The translations under genes were made by a program, and so were the position numbers. The notes below the pieces were generated by a model. The model was given only the letters and a program-made list of their open reading frames with translations, searched no databases and was not told the origin of the DNA. 34,608 nucleotides of DNA from Deltaproteobacteria bacterium (GTDB lineage Bacteria; Myxococcota_A; Polyangia; Polyangiales; JADJMO01), in assembly GCA_025363655.1 (NCBI GenBank), contig JANYDK010000033.1, positions 1 to 34,608 on the forward strand, written 5' to 3'. This document shows, piece by piece, positions 17,100-25,632 of the stretch. The first letter of the stretch is position 1, and each line of letters starts with the position of its first letter.

Positions 17100-17789
17100 A
17101 TGACCATGCAACGCTTTTCTTTGGGTATTCTCTCGCTGGTCACGCTGATCCCGCTCGCGGTCGCCTGTGGGGGGCGAGTCGAGTCCGACGCCACGGGAGA
17201 CGCCGCGCCGTCGCCCGACGTGCTCGTGCCTCCGTCTTTGCCGACCACGCCGACCACGCCGACGACACCGACCGCATCGCCTGCCCCGTACGATGCCGGC
17301 GCGCCCAGCTACGACGCGGCTCCCGAACCCTCGCCGACCGATGCCGCCTGTCTGCCCGGCGATCACGCCGCGCACCTCGCCGCCGTGCAAGCCTCGCTCT
17401 GTGCGGTCTCGATGCCGACCCTCGACGCGAGCAAGACGCCGGGCTTCACGAAGCTGCTCGTCGGACGATGGCTCTCTTGTCCTTCGCCGACGGGGCTCGC
17501 GCTCAATGGGCCGCCCGAGAGCGTGGGTATCGAGTTCACGGCCGACGGCAAGGCGATCTACTTGAAGCTCGATGTCTGCGGCAACATCGTCCGCGGCTCG
17601 GGACCGACCGCTTATGCGGATTGGTCGAACACGTGGGAGTTCCTCCCCGAGTACAACCAACTCAACGTGCAGGGTTCGGCCTGGGAGCAGATCGTGCACC
17701 CCAAGGTCGGCACCAGCCCGCTGCGGATGTGGCTCGAGAACGAAGGGGTGTCCGAGTCGACGTTCGTCGCCGCGCCCGCGCACATCTGA
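17100..17789 (+). CDS. Lipoprotein with Thr-Pro repeat tether
   Basis: A 229-residue lipoprotein (LAVACGG lipobox). The tether contains a TTPTTPTTPT run followed by Asp/Tyr/Ala residues. The folded part begins near CLPGDHAAHLAAVQASLCAV and continues with LLVGRWLSCPSP, VGIEFTADGKAIYLKLD and YNQLNVQG. The pattern (GRW-L-C ... I-F-ADG ... L) recalls a small lipocalin-like or META-type barrel of about 120 residues seen in many myxobacterial lipoproteins, which I cannot name precisely. ATGs at 17100 and 17106 are both usable. The function is unknown. Confidence 0.82.
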   Translation: MTMQRFSLGILSLVTLIPLAVACGGRVESDATGDAAPSPDVLVPPSLPTTPTTPTTPTASPAPYDAGAPSYDAAPEPSPTDAACLPGDHAAHLAAVQASLCAVSMPTLDASKTPGFTKLLVGRWLSCPSPTGLALNGPPESVGIEFTADGKAIYLKLDVCGNIVRGSGPTAYADWSNTWEFLPEYNQLNVQGSAWEQIVHPKVGTSPLRMWLENEGVSESTFVAAPAHI

Positions 17790-17825
17790 GCTCGATGATG
17801 TCGGCCGGTGGGACCGTGACATCCC

Positions 17826-18551
17826 TCAAAATGTGAATCCGCCGAGGATTGCAGCTCCATGCGGCGTCGGCACGATCGCAATTGCGGGAGTCGTGTCGAG
17901 CGGTCGGCTGGGACTCGCGGTGGCGGATTCGCGGGTCACGGAGGGGCGTGTCGGCGCGAAGAGCACCCAACCAATTGCGCTGATTGCGGCGCCGCCAACG
18001 AAACCGAAGAGCAGCCACCGCTCCGCACGAGCATTGGCGGCGGCGCGTTCACTTTGATAATCTGGCCCCGAGTCGGAGTCATGATTGAGGGCGTCGTCGA
18101 AGCTGACGAACCCCGCGACCAGCCCGACGACGGAGACGATCGTGCCCGATACAGCCAAAGTCAGACCCAAGGTGCGGGTCGAGCTCGCCCTCGGCTCGAA
18201 GTATAGAGTCTGCACGCCATCGATGGAGACTTTGCGTCGACCGGCGAGCCCGTCGTCGGTGGCATCAACCTCGAAGACGTAGTCGCCGGGAGGCATCCAA
18301 AGAGTGCAAGGCGTCACGCAACGCTGCCAGGCGAGGTCCGTGCGCGTGGGCACGTACAAGCTCACCCCCAGTCCTGGAGATTCGCTCCGGAGGCCGACCG
18401 CGACGTAGCCTCGAGGCGGTGGCGACGGCGGCATCGCAGCGCTGAGCGAGGCCGACGAGGACGCCGCACCGAACGAGAGCAAGGCGAGCATCGTCCGGCG
18501 GAGTGGGGCCCGCACGCTCGATCGCCTGAAACCGCATCGTCGAAGAGTCAT
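17826..18551 (-). CDS. PEGA-like envelope protein with two membrane segments
   Basis: This 241-residue protein starts with a basic stretch and a hydrophobic signal or anchor (MLALLSFGAASSS). A short beta domain follows (CVTPCTLWMPPGDYVFEVDA) that resembles PEGA-type modules, where P-G-x-Y marks the turn. Two hydrophobic segments come after it (LGLTLAVSGTIVSVVGLVAG and WLLFGFVGGAAISAIGWVLF). The C-terminus ends in AAILGGFTF, like outer-membrane-associated myxobacterial proteins. Function and exact location are unknown. An alternative ATG lies about 20 codons inside and would shorten the basic leader. The gene follows the Asp-box pair on the same strand but after a 128-base gap, so it may have its own promoter. 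Confidence 0.72.
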   Translation of the reverse strand: MTLRRCGFRRSSVRAPLRRTMLALLSFGAASSSASLSAAMPPSPPPRGYVAVGLRSESPGLGVSLYVPTRTDLAWQRCVTPCTLWMPPGDYVFEVDATDDGLAGRRKVSIDGVQTLYFEPRASSTRTLGLTLAVSGTIVSVVGLVAGFVSFDDALNHDSDSGPDYQSERAAANARAERWLLFGFVGGAAISAIGWVLFAPTRPSVTRESATASPSRPLDTTPAIAIVPTPHGAAILGGFTF

Positions 18552-18679
18552 GGGTACTCTAGTGTTACTGCGTCGAGTGGCGTCCAAGCAAGCCGGATAC
18601 CGCTTTTTCGACATGGCCATTCCGGAGACCCGTCGGGGGAAGCGAAGGTGCAGCCAATCCGGAGAGCGCCAGAGCCCCT

Positions 18680-19888
18680 TCAGGGCGGCGGCACCATGCG
18701 CCAGACGCCGCCCTTGAAGTTGGACGAATACAGGACGTGATGGACCTCGTCGTAGGCTACGTACGGCGCGCCCGTATTGCCTGGTGCGGGCGGCGCAGGC
18801 AACTTCTTCCAGACGGTGGGCGCGGTGAGGGAGGCGACGTGGTAGGCGTCACTCCATTGGTCGCTGGAGAACAGCTTCCCGTCGCCCATCGTGAGGCCGA
18901 CGGTGCGACCGCCCGAGTCGGGAATGATCTCCCACTCGCGGCCGAGCTTGTCGGTGCTGCGCGCGATACCGATGTAGCTCGTGAGGTAATAGGTGCCGTC
19001 GGGACCGCGGAAAATCGGATGGGTCTCGACCTCCCCGCCGCCGAAGGCCGCGCCCTTCGGGGCCACGTTGCGGAACGTCTTGCCGTGGTCGATCGTGAGG
19101 TAGAGCCCACTCGGCGCGCCGTAGACCCAGCTCGTCGCGTCGAGCACGAACGGCCCTGACTGCTCTTCCCAATAGTCGTTCGGCAAATCGACGATGGTCC
19201 ACGTCGCGCCGGCATCGGTGCTCTCGGCTTGACACGACTTGGGGTGCGGTGGCACGCACTCGGCGTGCGTGCCGACGACGAGGTGACGATGGTCGTTCGG
19301 ATCCATCGAGATGCTGTCGATGAAGTTGTATTGCACGACCTTCGACGTCCAAATTTGGTCCCAGTCGACGCCGCCGTTGGTGGTCTTCCACAGCCCTTGC
19401 GTGCCATAGAGCGACACCGTGTACATCGTGCCGCGATCGACGGGATCGACGGCCATGCTGACCTTGCCGCCCTTGTCGACGTCGACGGCGTTTCTTCCGG
19501 TGTTCACATGCACCCACGTCGCGCCGCAGTCGGGAGAGCGGAAGATGCCTTTTCCGTTGGCGCCGAGCCATACCACCGCAGGGTCGAACGGATCGACGAT
19601 GACCGCGTCGGTGTCGGTGACGCCGCTCGGCGCGATGCTCTCCCACGTGCCTGCGGCCGGGAGCGAGTTGCAGGCGCCGACCGGTCCGGTGTCGGCGGGC
19701 ACGACCCCGCTGTCGAGCGGTCCACCGACGTCGCTGCTCGGGTGGCCGCTGTCTTCGCTGAGAGTGCCACTGTCGGCGACGTTGGTGTCGGCGTGAGCGA
19801 CGCCGCCGTCGTCCGTCACGCCATCCGTCGTGCTTCCACACGCGGTGGCGAGGCCGAGCGAAATCGCCAATAGAGAGCCGCGCCTCAC
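18680..19888 (-). CDS. Asp-box propeller lipoprotein, second of a coupled tandem pair
   Basis: A 402-residue lipoprotein (LATAC lipobox, Cys about 17 from this start) with an acidic tether (DTNVADSGTLSEDSGHPSSD). The propeller contains motifs such as SPDCGATWVH, TTNGGVDW, STDAGATW, TIDHGKTF and the shared tail YVAYDEVHHVLYSSNFKGG. It is clearly paralogous to the gene just upstream and more distantly to the one at 6543. The GTG at 19888 overlaps the preceding stop codon (GTGA), which implies translational coupling and gives a compact signal peptide. An ATG at 19906 is an alternative that would overlap by 22 bases. Sugar binding or hydrolysis is possible, but no catalytic residues are identified. 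Confidence 0.87.
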   Translation of the reverse strand: MRRGSLLAISLGLATACGSTTDGVTDDGGVAHADTNVADSGTLSEDSGHPSSDVGGPLDSGVVPADTGPVGACNSLPAAGTWESIAPSGVTDTDAVIVDPFDPAVVWLGANGKGIFRSPDCGATWVHVNTGRNAVDVDKGGKVSMAVDPVDRGTMYTVSLYGTQGLWKTTNGGVDWDQIWTSKVVQYNFIDSISMDPNDHRHLVVGTHAECVPPHPKSCQAESTDAGATWTIVDLPNDYWEEQSGPFVLDATSWVYGAPSGLYLTIDHGKTFRNVAPKGAAFGGGEVETHPIFRGPDGTYYLTSYIGIARSTDKLGREWEIIPDSGGRTVGLTMGDGKLFSSDQWSDAYHVASLTAPTVWKKLPAPPAPGNTGAPYVAYDEVHHVLYSSNFKGGVWRMVPPP

Positions 19889-21120
19889 GGTCGAATCGTA
19901 CGCCATAGTCCGCCTGCCCAGTTGGAGGAGTAGAGAATGTGATGAGGGGCGTCGTACGCGAGATACGGCGCGCCTTGATCGCTGGCGAGAGTCGTCGGTT
20001 TCGCGATTTCGGTCCACGTCGCCGAGGCCGTGTCGTCAGCCACGTGGTAGTTTGGTGCCCACTGATCCGACGAGAAAATATGCCCATTTCCCTCCGCGAG
20101 CCCGACGCTTCGTCCACCCGATGCCGGCAAGAGCGACCACGCGCGGCCGTCGACGCTCGAGAGAATTCCCTCCATCGAGGCCAGGTGATAGCGGCCTCCG
20201 GCGCTGGGGAGGAAGGGCACGACGATGGTCTTTCCGCTGGTCGAGCCGGTAGCACCCGCGGGGGTGACGTTCTTCCAGGTCGAACCGGCGTCGTCCGTCA
20301 GCCATAGACCATTCGAATAAGTCGAAAAGAGCCAACTGTCGACGTCGAGGAGGAAGACCCCGGCCCCGGCGATCCAATCGGTCACGCCGGGCAACGGTAC
20401 GTGGATGATGTGCCAGGTCGCGCCCCCGTCCCGACTGTCGGCGATGCAGACAGGCCCATAGGGGGCGGCGCAGTGGGCGTGCATCGAGACCACCAAGTGG
20501 GCCGTGTCGTGGGCGTCCATTCCGATGCTGTTGACGAGATTGTACTCGACGACCTTGGCGACCTCGCTCTCGGGCGGAAAGAGCGCGGTCCAATCGACGC
20601 CGGCATTGGTCGACTTCCAGAGCCCGCTGGCGCCGTAGAACGACGTCGAATAGAGGACACCAGCGTTCTTCGGATCGGCGATGACGCTGATCGGCTCTCC
20701 GTGATCGAGCTTTTCCCCGTTGGTGCCGGTGTTGACGTGAACCCAAGTCCCTGGCGCGCCGCAGCCCTTCGAGCGAAAAATCCCGTGGTCTTTGGTGCCG
20801 ACCCAAACGAGCGACGCGTCGAAGGGATCGACCACGATGGCATCGGTCACCGACACCCCCGGCGGGGTGATCGACTCCCACGTTCCGGCGGCGGGTAAGT
20901 CGCTGCAAGGGGAGGCGCTCACTTCGGTCGGCGGCGCATCGAGGCTGCTCGAATCGGCGATGGCCTCGCCGACGGAGTCAGACGGGCCGGCGTCGGAGGC
21001 GGCCTCGGGGATCGGCGCATCGATGGCACCCGCTTCGGCGACGTCGGAGTTGGACGACGACGAACATGCAGCAAGGCTCACCGAGAGCAAGAGAGCGAGG
21101 CGCCACGGACCGAGTCGCAT
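19885..21120 (-). CDS. Asp-box propeller lipoprotein, first of a coupled tandem pair
   Basis: A 411-residue lipoprotein (SLAAC lipobox) with an acidic Ala/Asp/Ser tether. The propeller begins with CSDLPAAGTWESITPPGVSV, nearly the same as in the downstream paralogue, and shows STNAGVDW, SRDGGATWHI and TDDAGSTW Asp-boxes, ending YLAYDAPHHILYSSNWAGG. The ATG at 21120 is used; a TTG 12 bases upstream keeps the frame open but is unlikely. Its stop TGA shares bases with the GTG of the next gene. The two arose by tandem duplication, with the Asp-box positions kept while the tethers diverged completely. Confidence 0.88.
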   Translation of the reverse strand: MRLGPWRLALLLSVSLAACSSSSNSDVAEAGAIDAPIPEAASDAGPSDSVGEAIADSSSLDAPPTEVSASPCSDLPAAGTWESITPPGVSVTDAIVVDPFDASLVWVGTKDHGIFRSKGCGAPGTWVHVNTGTNGEKLDHGEPISVIADPKNAGVLYSTSFYGASGLWKSTNAGVDWTALFPPESEVAKVVEYNLVNSIGMDAHDTAHLVVSMHAHCAAPYGPVCIADSRDGGATWHIIHVPLPGVTDWIAGAGVFLLDVDSWLFSTYSNGLWLTDDAGSTWKNVTPAGATGSTSGKTIVVPFLPSAGGRYHLASMEGILSSVDGRAWSLLPASGGRSVGLAEGNGHIFSSDQWAPNYHVADDTASATWTEIAKPTTLASDQGAPYLAYDAPHHILYSSNWAGGLWRTIRP

Positions 21121-21213
21121 TCTCTGGACCAACGCAACGGCCGTGCCGCGACGAGTGTGCGCTCGCGTCGGCGATTCGTGGCGAAAACGTGGGAGGGTGC
21201 GGCGCGAGGGGGC

Positions 21214-21247
21214 GTTTCAGTGAAACCCTCCGGTGCGTTGGTGAAAC
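21214..21247. promoter_or_regulatory. Palindrome and repeat of TGAAAC in a divergent intergenic region
   Basis: GTTTCA-G-TGAAAC (21214-21226) is a perfect dyad. A further TGAAAC lies at 21242-21247, exactly 21 bases (two helical turns) after the first direct copy. The site sits in the 304-base gap between the Asp-box operon (minus) and the beta-barrel gene (plus). A dimeric transcription factor operator is a reasonable guess. Nothing else recognisable was found in this gap. Confidence 0.45.
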
Positions 21248-21410
21248 CTTGCCAACCTGACAGGCGGACGCTGCGCTGCTGTCACGACGGCGATTCGTTT
21301 CGATGTCGCAATCGCGCGTCCCTTCGACGGAAGTTCGCGCCGGGTCGTCACGTTCGACCTCGCAACGGAGCGGCAGCTCGGCGCGACATGACGCGCCCGT
21401 TCGTCGCTCC

Positions 21411-21417
21411 GAGAGGA
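21411..21417 (+). promoter_or_regulatory. Ribosome binding site favouring a GTG start
   Basis: GAGAGGA at 21411-21417 is only one base from the ATG at 21419 but 7 bases from the in-frame GTG at 21425, so the GTG is the better start. Confidence 0.6.
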
Positions 21418-21424
21418 AATGACC

Positions 21425-22036
21425 GTGAACTTCTCGACTGGGGCGCGCGCAGCGCTTCTGATGGCCGGCTCGTGTGCGACGCTCTCCATGACGCTGACCG
21501 CGCGCGCCGAGGACACGCCGATCGACATGGGGAAGCCAGGCACGCTCGTGATCGGAGGTGCGCTGATGGGCGGCCGTCACAGCTCGACCCCGACGCCGGG
21601 AAGCGAGCAGTCCTCCAGCTCGGTCACGGCCAGCATTACCGGCGATCTATTCGTCGCCAGGAACGTCTCGCTCGGCGTGGGTATCGGCGGTGGGTACTCG
21701 ACGTTCACGTATCGCACCACCGAGTTGGGCGAGAGCTCCAATCACCAAGCCGCTGTCGGCGCGGCGTTGCGGCTCGGGTATTACATTCCGATCTCGAATC
21801 GCGTCGGCCTCTGGCCCGTCGTCTCGGCGGGGCTCACTTACGCCAAGACGACGGGCACGATCGCCGAGGGCACCGGATCGACCAAGGAAATCGACTTGCT
21901 CGCGCAGGTGATCTTTCACGTCGATGAACACTGGTTCCTGCGACTGCAGCCGGGGCTCGTCGCATATTCGTCTTCGACGGGTTTCGGCGGTGGCTTGGCG
22001 CCCGTCTTCGGCGGCGGCTTCGGCGCTCACTTCTGA
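21425..22036 (+). CDS. Outer-membrane beta-barrel-like protein
   Basis: This protein of about 203 residues has a Sec signal peptide ending near TARAED. Alternating strands follow, typical of small outer-membrane barrels: GTLVIGGALMGG, VSLGVGIGGGYSTFTY, QAAVGAALRLGYYIP, LWPVVSAGLTYAKT and HWFLRLQPGLVAYSS. It ends in an aromatic residue (GGGFGAHF), as required for BAM recognition. About eight strands fit the length, as in OmpA/OmpX-type barrels. The transported or bound ligand is unknown. The start at 21425 (GTG) is preferred to the ATG two codons upstream because of Shine-Dalgarno spacing. It may be co-transcribed with the next gene, about 60 bases downstream. Confidence 0.8.
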   Translation: MNFSTGARAALLMAGSCATLSMTLTARAEDTPIDMGKPGTLVIGGALMGGRHSSTPTPGSEQSSSSVTASITGDLFVARNVSLGVGIGGGYSTFTYRTTELGESSNHQAAVGAALRLGYYIPISNRVGLWPVVSAGLTYAKTTGTIAEGTGSTKEIDLLAQVIFHVDEHWFLRLQPGLVAYSSSTGFGGGLAPVFGGGFGAHF

Positions 22037-22099
22037 GGACCGGTGAGACGACGATTCGGTGAACGGGTCGAGAGGAGTATCGTACGAGGGCCCATGCCG

Positions 22100-22999
22100 A
22101 TGCTTCGAACACTCGCCCTCGTATTTTCCGCGCTGGTCGCCTGCGGGGGCGCGCCGCTCGACAAGGCGACGGCGACCCCCGCGACCGCGAGCACCAGCCC
22201 GAGCGTGACGCCAGGTGCGGGCTCCATCGAGCCGTCGCCTTCGACGTCGTCCTCCACCACTGCGAGCGAGCCACCTCCGACTGCCCTCGACGGAAGGCCG
22301 ATGCTAGGGCCTTTCAAGAACCTCGCCGAGGCTTGCAAATCCCTGGTTTCGGGCGACGAGACGTCGAAGTCGAAGTCGAAGACCAAGGCCTTCGACTGTC
22401 TCCCTGGCGCCAATCTCACGCAGCCACCCAAAGCGAGCCCAATCGATCGGGCGATGCTCGTCGTCGTCACCGACAAGGCAGTCCCCGACGTCTCGGTCAC
22501 GCATCTGGCGCTGCACCTCGTGGGGGGTTGGTTCGTCGATGCCGAGGGTCCCGAAGCGTTCACCGATGCAGCGATGTCGAAGACCTACCGAACGGACATC
22601 GTCCCCGGCTCGGGACCGGCAGTTTTTCTCGCGGGAGCTCTCCCGAATACCACGTATGGAATTCGCTATGACCTTCTCGAGCTCACCCACGTAGTGGCGA
22701 CCGACCCGGTCACTGGCAAGAAAGGCGCGGCGCAGTTTCACGGAGTGCGCGACACCATGCTCCTTTGCGCGCTCGGGCCTTCCGGCGCTCCGAGCTGCCT
22801 CGATCCGATTCGCACCGAGCTGCAGCTCGGCAAGAATGGAGTGGCCCCCGAAGAGCCGGCAGCGATGGCGTTCTCGATCGTCGATGGGCGATGGACGGTG
22901 GCCTCGAGCCAGCACGTGCAGATGTTGCGCGGCGCCGGTCATCTGGAGACGCACCAGGAAATGCCGCTTTCGGGCGCCTACGTGCTTCACTTTCCCTGA
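22100..22999 (+). CDS. Lipoprotein of unknown function with Ser/Thr/Pro tether
   Basis: A 299-residue lipoprotein (SALVACGG lipobox). The tether is Thr/Ser/Pro/Ala-rich and is followed by a folded region beginning near LDGRPMLGPFKNLAEACKSL, with a short lysine/serine run (TSKSKSKTK) and later strands (RAMLVVVTDK, ALHLVGGWFVD). I do not recognise a family. GAGGG ends 9 bases before the ATG at 22100 and only 3 bases before an alternative ATG at 22094. It sits between a barrel protein and another secreted protein, all on the plus strand, so a small envelope operon is possible. Confidence 0.78.
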   Translation: MLRTLALVFSALVACGGAPLDKATATPATASTSPSVTPGAGSIEPSPSTSSSTTASEPPPTALDGRPMLGPFKNLAEACKSLVSGDETSKSKSKTKAFDCLPGANLTQPPKASPIDRAMLVVVTDKAVPDVSVTHLALHLVGGWFVDAEGPEAFTDAAMSKTYRTDIVPGSGPAVFLAGALPNTTYGIRYDLLELTHVVATDPVTGKKGAAQFHGVRDTMLLCALGPSGAPSCLDPIRTELQLGKNGVAPEEPAAMAFSIVDGRWTVASSQHVQMLRGAGHLETHQEMPLSGAYVLHFP

Positions 23000-23072
23000 C
23001 TGTTTCGAGGGGACGAATCGCCGCTCGGCAGGATAGTTCCGCCGCTGGGCCAGGTTGGCTATCTTCCCGCGC

Positions 23073-23909
23073 ATGCAGTCCCGCAGTCCTCGCTCCGGCT
23101 CGTTCTTCGTCGCGCTGACCATGCTCTGCGCCGTGGCGCTCGCCCCCGATGCGATGGGCGCGCCGCCGAAGACGTCGAAGAAGGCTCCGGTCGAGAGCAC
23201 GAAGGCCGAGAAGACCGCCGCGAAGGCCGTGAAGACCGTCGCGACCAAGACGAGCGGCGGCTGCGCGGAGGCGGTCCGCTTCACCAGCGACGCGATTCTG
23301 CTCCTCGCCACCGTGCTCGATGGGAAAATCGAGCGTGGAATCGATCCCTGCGAGACGTCGGGCGGCGAGTTCTTCGCCGATGGTGTGCGTTGGATCGCCC
23401 TCGATCGCTTCGGCCAGCAGGTCGGCGTGGTGGTGCAGAAGACCGACGACAAATTCGGCATGCACTTCGCCAAAGAGTCGGGCTCGTTCGGCGCGAAGCT
23501 CTTCATGCGCGGTCCGAAGAGCACGTCGTTCGTCTCCTACGAGCACACGGCGACAGCGGCCGAGCGCAAAGAGCTCCTCGCCGCGCTCGAGTTGAAGAAG
23601 GCCAAGGACGTCACCTTCTTCGAGGCCGGCGGCGAGCGAATCGCCGTCGTCACCACCGCGCACGCGCTCACCGTCGTGCGCAAGGCTGGAAAAAAGGGCT
23701 GGTTGCGCGTCCATCGCGACCTGGACGCGAACGCCACGTTTCCCGTCTACACGCTGCGCGCAGTGCTCGACGTCGACGGTGACGGCTTTCCCGAGATCGT
23801 CGAGCACGTCGCCGAGCGCGAAGATGGCGCCGGCTACGAGGTCGTCCTTCGCCGGAACGGGAAGGGCGAGTGGCCGCTGGTGGCGAGCAACGAGGACAAG
23901 GGACCCTGA
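23073..23909 (+). CDS. Secreted protein with Lys/Ala-rich linker, unknown function
   Basis: A 278-residue protein with a Sec signal peptide (SGSFFVALTMLCAVALAPDAMGA, no lipobox Cys). A basic low-complexity linker follows (repeats of K-A-E-K-T-A-A-K). The folded part starts near GGCAEAVRFTSDAILLLATV and contains a C-terminal VLDVDGDGFPEIVEHVAE. That stretch matches an FG-GAP/EF-hand-like D-x-D-x-D-G calcium loop. The linker could contact peptidoglycan or nucleic acid, but this is speculation. The upstream TTG frame is ignored because the ATG at 23073 begins the signal peptide. Confidence 0.78.
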   Translation: MQSRSPRSGSFFVALTMLCAVALAPDAMGAPPKTSKKAPVESTKAEKTAAKAVKTVATKTSGGCAEAVRFTSDAILLLATVLDGKIERGIDPCETSGGEFFADGVRWIALDRFGQQVGVVVQKTDDKFGMHFAKESGSFGAKLFMRGPKSTSFVSYEHTATAAERKELLAALELKKAKDVTFFEAGGERIAVVTTAHALTVVRKAGKKGWLRVHRDLDANATFPVYTLRAVLDVDGDGFPEIVEHVAEREDGAGYEVVLRRNGKGEWPLVASNEDKGP

Positions 23910-24071
23910 CGAGCTCGAGCACGCGCTCGGCCGTCACAGCTTCGCAGCTTCACACGCACGAAGCGACGATCGGCGTACCCGCGAGAAGCGGCATCGTCAC
24001 TGCGTCGCCGACGTCGCGCCTGAGGTACATTCGTCCCTCGAAACACGAGAGACCCCGAGGAGGCACGCATC

Positions 24072-24842
24072 ATGGCCAATCCGAGCACCGGACGATTCTG
24101 TTGGCACGAGCTGGTCACCACCGACCTCGCTTTGGCGACCAAGTTTTACGGAGAGCTGCTGGGCTGGACGTTTCGCGACAATCCGAGCCCGACGGGCGGC
24201 GACTACCGGATGTTCTCGCTCGGTGAGGTCATGACCGGCGGCGCGATCGCGGCACCTTCGGGCGTGCCCTCTGGCTGGCTCGTCTACGTCGCCGTCGACG
24301 ACGCCGATGCTTCCGCGAAGAAGCTCACCGAGCTCGGCGGCAAGATCATGGTTCCACCCACCACGGTGCCCGACATGCTGCGATTTGCCTGCGCTTTCGA
24401 TCCGCAGGGCGCGGCTTTCGGAATCCTCCAACCGCTCGGCGCCGGCGCATCGCAAGCTCCCTACGAAGGGCCCCCGCGTTCCAACACCTTCTGCTGGGAC
24501 GAGCTGCACACGAGGGACACGGCCGCCGCGAAGAGCTTTTACAGCAGCGCCTTCGGCTGGACGGGCAAAGGCGAAGCCGATGGCAGCAACGGCTATTGGC
24601 ATTGGAGGAATGCCGACAAGGACATCGGCGGAATGACGTCGCACATGGGCGGTCCCAACGTGCCGCCGCATTGGCTCGCGTACGTCGCGGTGTCCGACGT
24701 CGACGCGGTGACGAAGAAGGCGGTCGAGCTCGGGGGAAAGGTGCTGATGCCGGCGATGGAGATCGAGAAGGTGGGGCGGTTCTCGGTGGTGCAAGATCCG
24801 ACGGGCGCCGTGTTTTCGCCGTTTCGTTCGGCGCGGAGCTGA
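24072..24842 (+). CDS. VOC-superfamily protein with two glyoxalase-fold domains
   Basis: A 256-residue soluble protein with two tandem VOC modules (about residues 8-120 and 134-254). Each begins F-C-W-(H/D)-E-L and continues through AxxFYxxxxGWT, W-L-(V/A)-Y-V-A-V and D-P-x-G-A-x-F. The repeat order is that of the Cfp30B/27-kDa-antigen-like glyoxalase/bleomycin-resistance group. These proteins bind a divalent metal and act as lyases or dioxygenases, or as binding proteins; the substrate cannot be read. GAGGAGG at 24057-24063, 8 bases before the ATG, gives a very secure start. It is apparently monocistronic. Confidence 0.92.
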   Translation: MANPSTGRFCWHELVTTDLALATKFYGELLGWTFRDNPSPTGGDYRMFSLGEVMTGGAIAAPSGVPSGWLVYVAVDDADASAKKLTELGGKIMVPPTTVPDMLRFACAFDPQGAAFGILQPLGAGASQAPYEGPPRSNTFCWDELHTRDTAAAKSFYSSAFGWTGKGEADGSNGYWHWRNADKDIGGMTSHMGGPNVPPHWLAYVAVSDVDAVTKKAVELGGKVLMPAMEIEKVGRFSVVQDPTGAVFSPFRSARS

Positions 24843-24873
24843 GCGCGGACCCGATCCTGCAACGTCGTCGGGC

Positions 24874-25101
24874 ATGTCGACTCTAGGACACTGGTTCGGT
24901 TGGGGCGCGGGCGGGTATCTCGTGCTCAGCGGCGCGGCTTCGGGCGATGGCGCCTACGGCGCGCGGCGCGAGGGCTCGGCGCGGCCCGTGCGCGTCGGCA
25001 CCGAGGCGGACTTCCTCGCCGACGAAAAACGATTCGCCGAGGACGAGAAGCGCCTCGACGCCGCGGCTGCTGCGCAGGAGGCCGAAGAAGGGCCGTCATG
25101 A
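24874..25101 (+). CDS. Small hypothetical protein
   Basis: A 75-residue frame with coding-like third positions. The N-terminus is hydrophobic and Gly-rich (WFGWGAGGYLVLSGAASG), possibly one membrane segment. The C-terminal half is strongly charged (DEKRFAEDEKRLDAAAAAQE), predicting a helix or coiled coil. It starts 31 bases after the VOC gene on the same strand. No known family is recognised. An ATGA overlap at its stop opens another frame, but that frame runs antisense through the GlsB gene and is considered spurious. Confidence 0.5.
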   Translation: MSTLGHWFGWGAGGYLVLSGAASGDGAYGARREGSARPVRVGTEADFLADEKRFAEDEKRLDAAAAAQEAEEGPS

Positions 25102-25187
25102 GCGCGGCCAAAGACGCGGCTCCTCCGCCACCGATGGCAAGCACGGCGCGGAGGAGCCGGAAGGCCGGTAGGAGTCGTACGACGCCG

Positions 25188-25442
25188 TTAGCTGGCGGTG
25201 CGACGGGTGAACGCGTGGTAGGCGATGACCAGCAAGACCGCGCCGACGAGCGACATGACGAAGCCCATCGGTTGGTTGGTTCGCTGGAAGCCGAGCAACT
25301 GTCCGAGGTAGCCGCCGAGGTATGCGCCTGCCACGCCGAATGCGAGCGACAGAATCCAACCGCCGTTCTCGCGACCGGGAACGATGAAGCGGGCGAGCGC
25401 GCCGACGACGAGACCGAAGATGAGAAAGATGAGGAGGGCCAT
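25188..25442 (-). CDS. GlsB/YeaQ/YmgE family small membrane protein
   Basis: An 84-residue protein with three hydrophobic segments. Its sequence order (LIFLIFGLVVGALARFIVPG, then GGWILSLAFGVAGAYLGGYLG and VMSLVGAVLLVIAYHAF) is the transglycosylase-associated/GlsB stress-protein signature. The family is linked to general stress and envelope maintenance; the biochemical role is unknown. The size is exactly that of the family. AGGGG lies 7 bases before the ATG. It is isolated on the minus strand between the small ORF and the kinase gene. Confidence 0.92.
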   Translation of the reverse strand: MALLIFLIFGLVVGALARFIVPGRENGGWILSLAFGVAGAYLGGYLGQLLGFQRTNQPMGFVMSLVGAVLLVIAYHAFTRRTAS

Positions 25443-25609
25443 GCCTCGGCCCCTCGCAAGATGGGGGCCAGCGAAACTTCGCGAGAGATGTGCGACGCGA
25501 CTAGGGACATTCCACCCCGGCAGAGGAGAATTGCCACGCCGGCGATTTCGCGACCGAAAGCGCTCGCGCCGTGGGTCGTTCCTGTCCTACAGCTCTGGTC
25601 AGCGAGTTT

Positions 25610-25631
25610 CAGCGTGCCGGCCGACACGCTG
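25610..25631 (-). terminator. Hairpin after the kinase gene, flanked by direct repeats
   Basis: CAGCGTG (25610-25616) pairs perfectly with CACGCTG (25625-25631). On the minus strand it begins 1 base after the kinase stop codon (25635-25633). The stem lies between two copies of TGGTCAGCG (25596-25604 and 25630-25638), one of which includes the stop codon. There is no T-run, so it may be a rho-linked or stabilising structure. Confidence 0.55.
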
Positions 25632-25632
25632 G

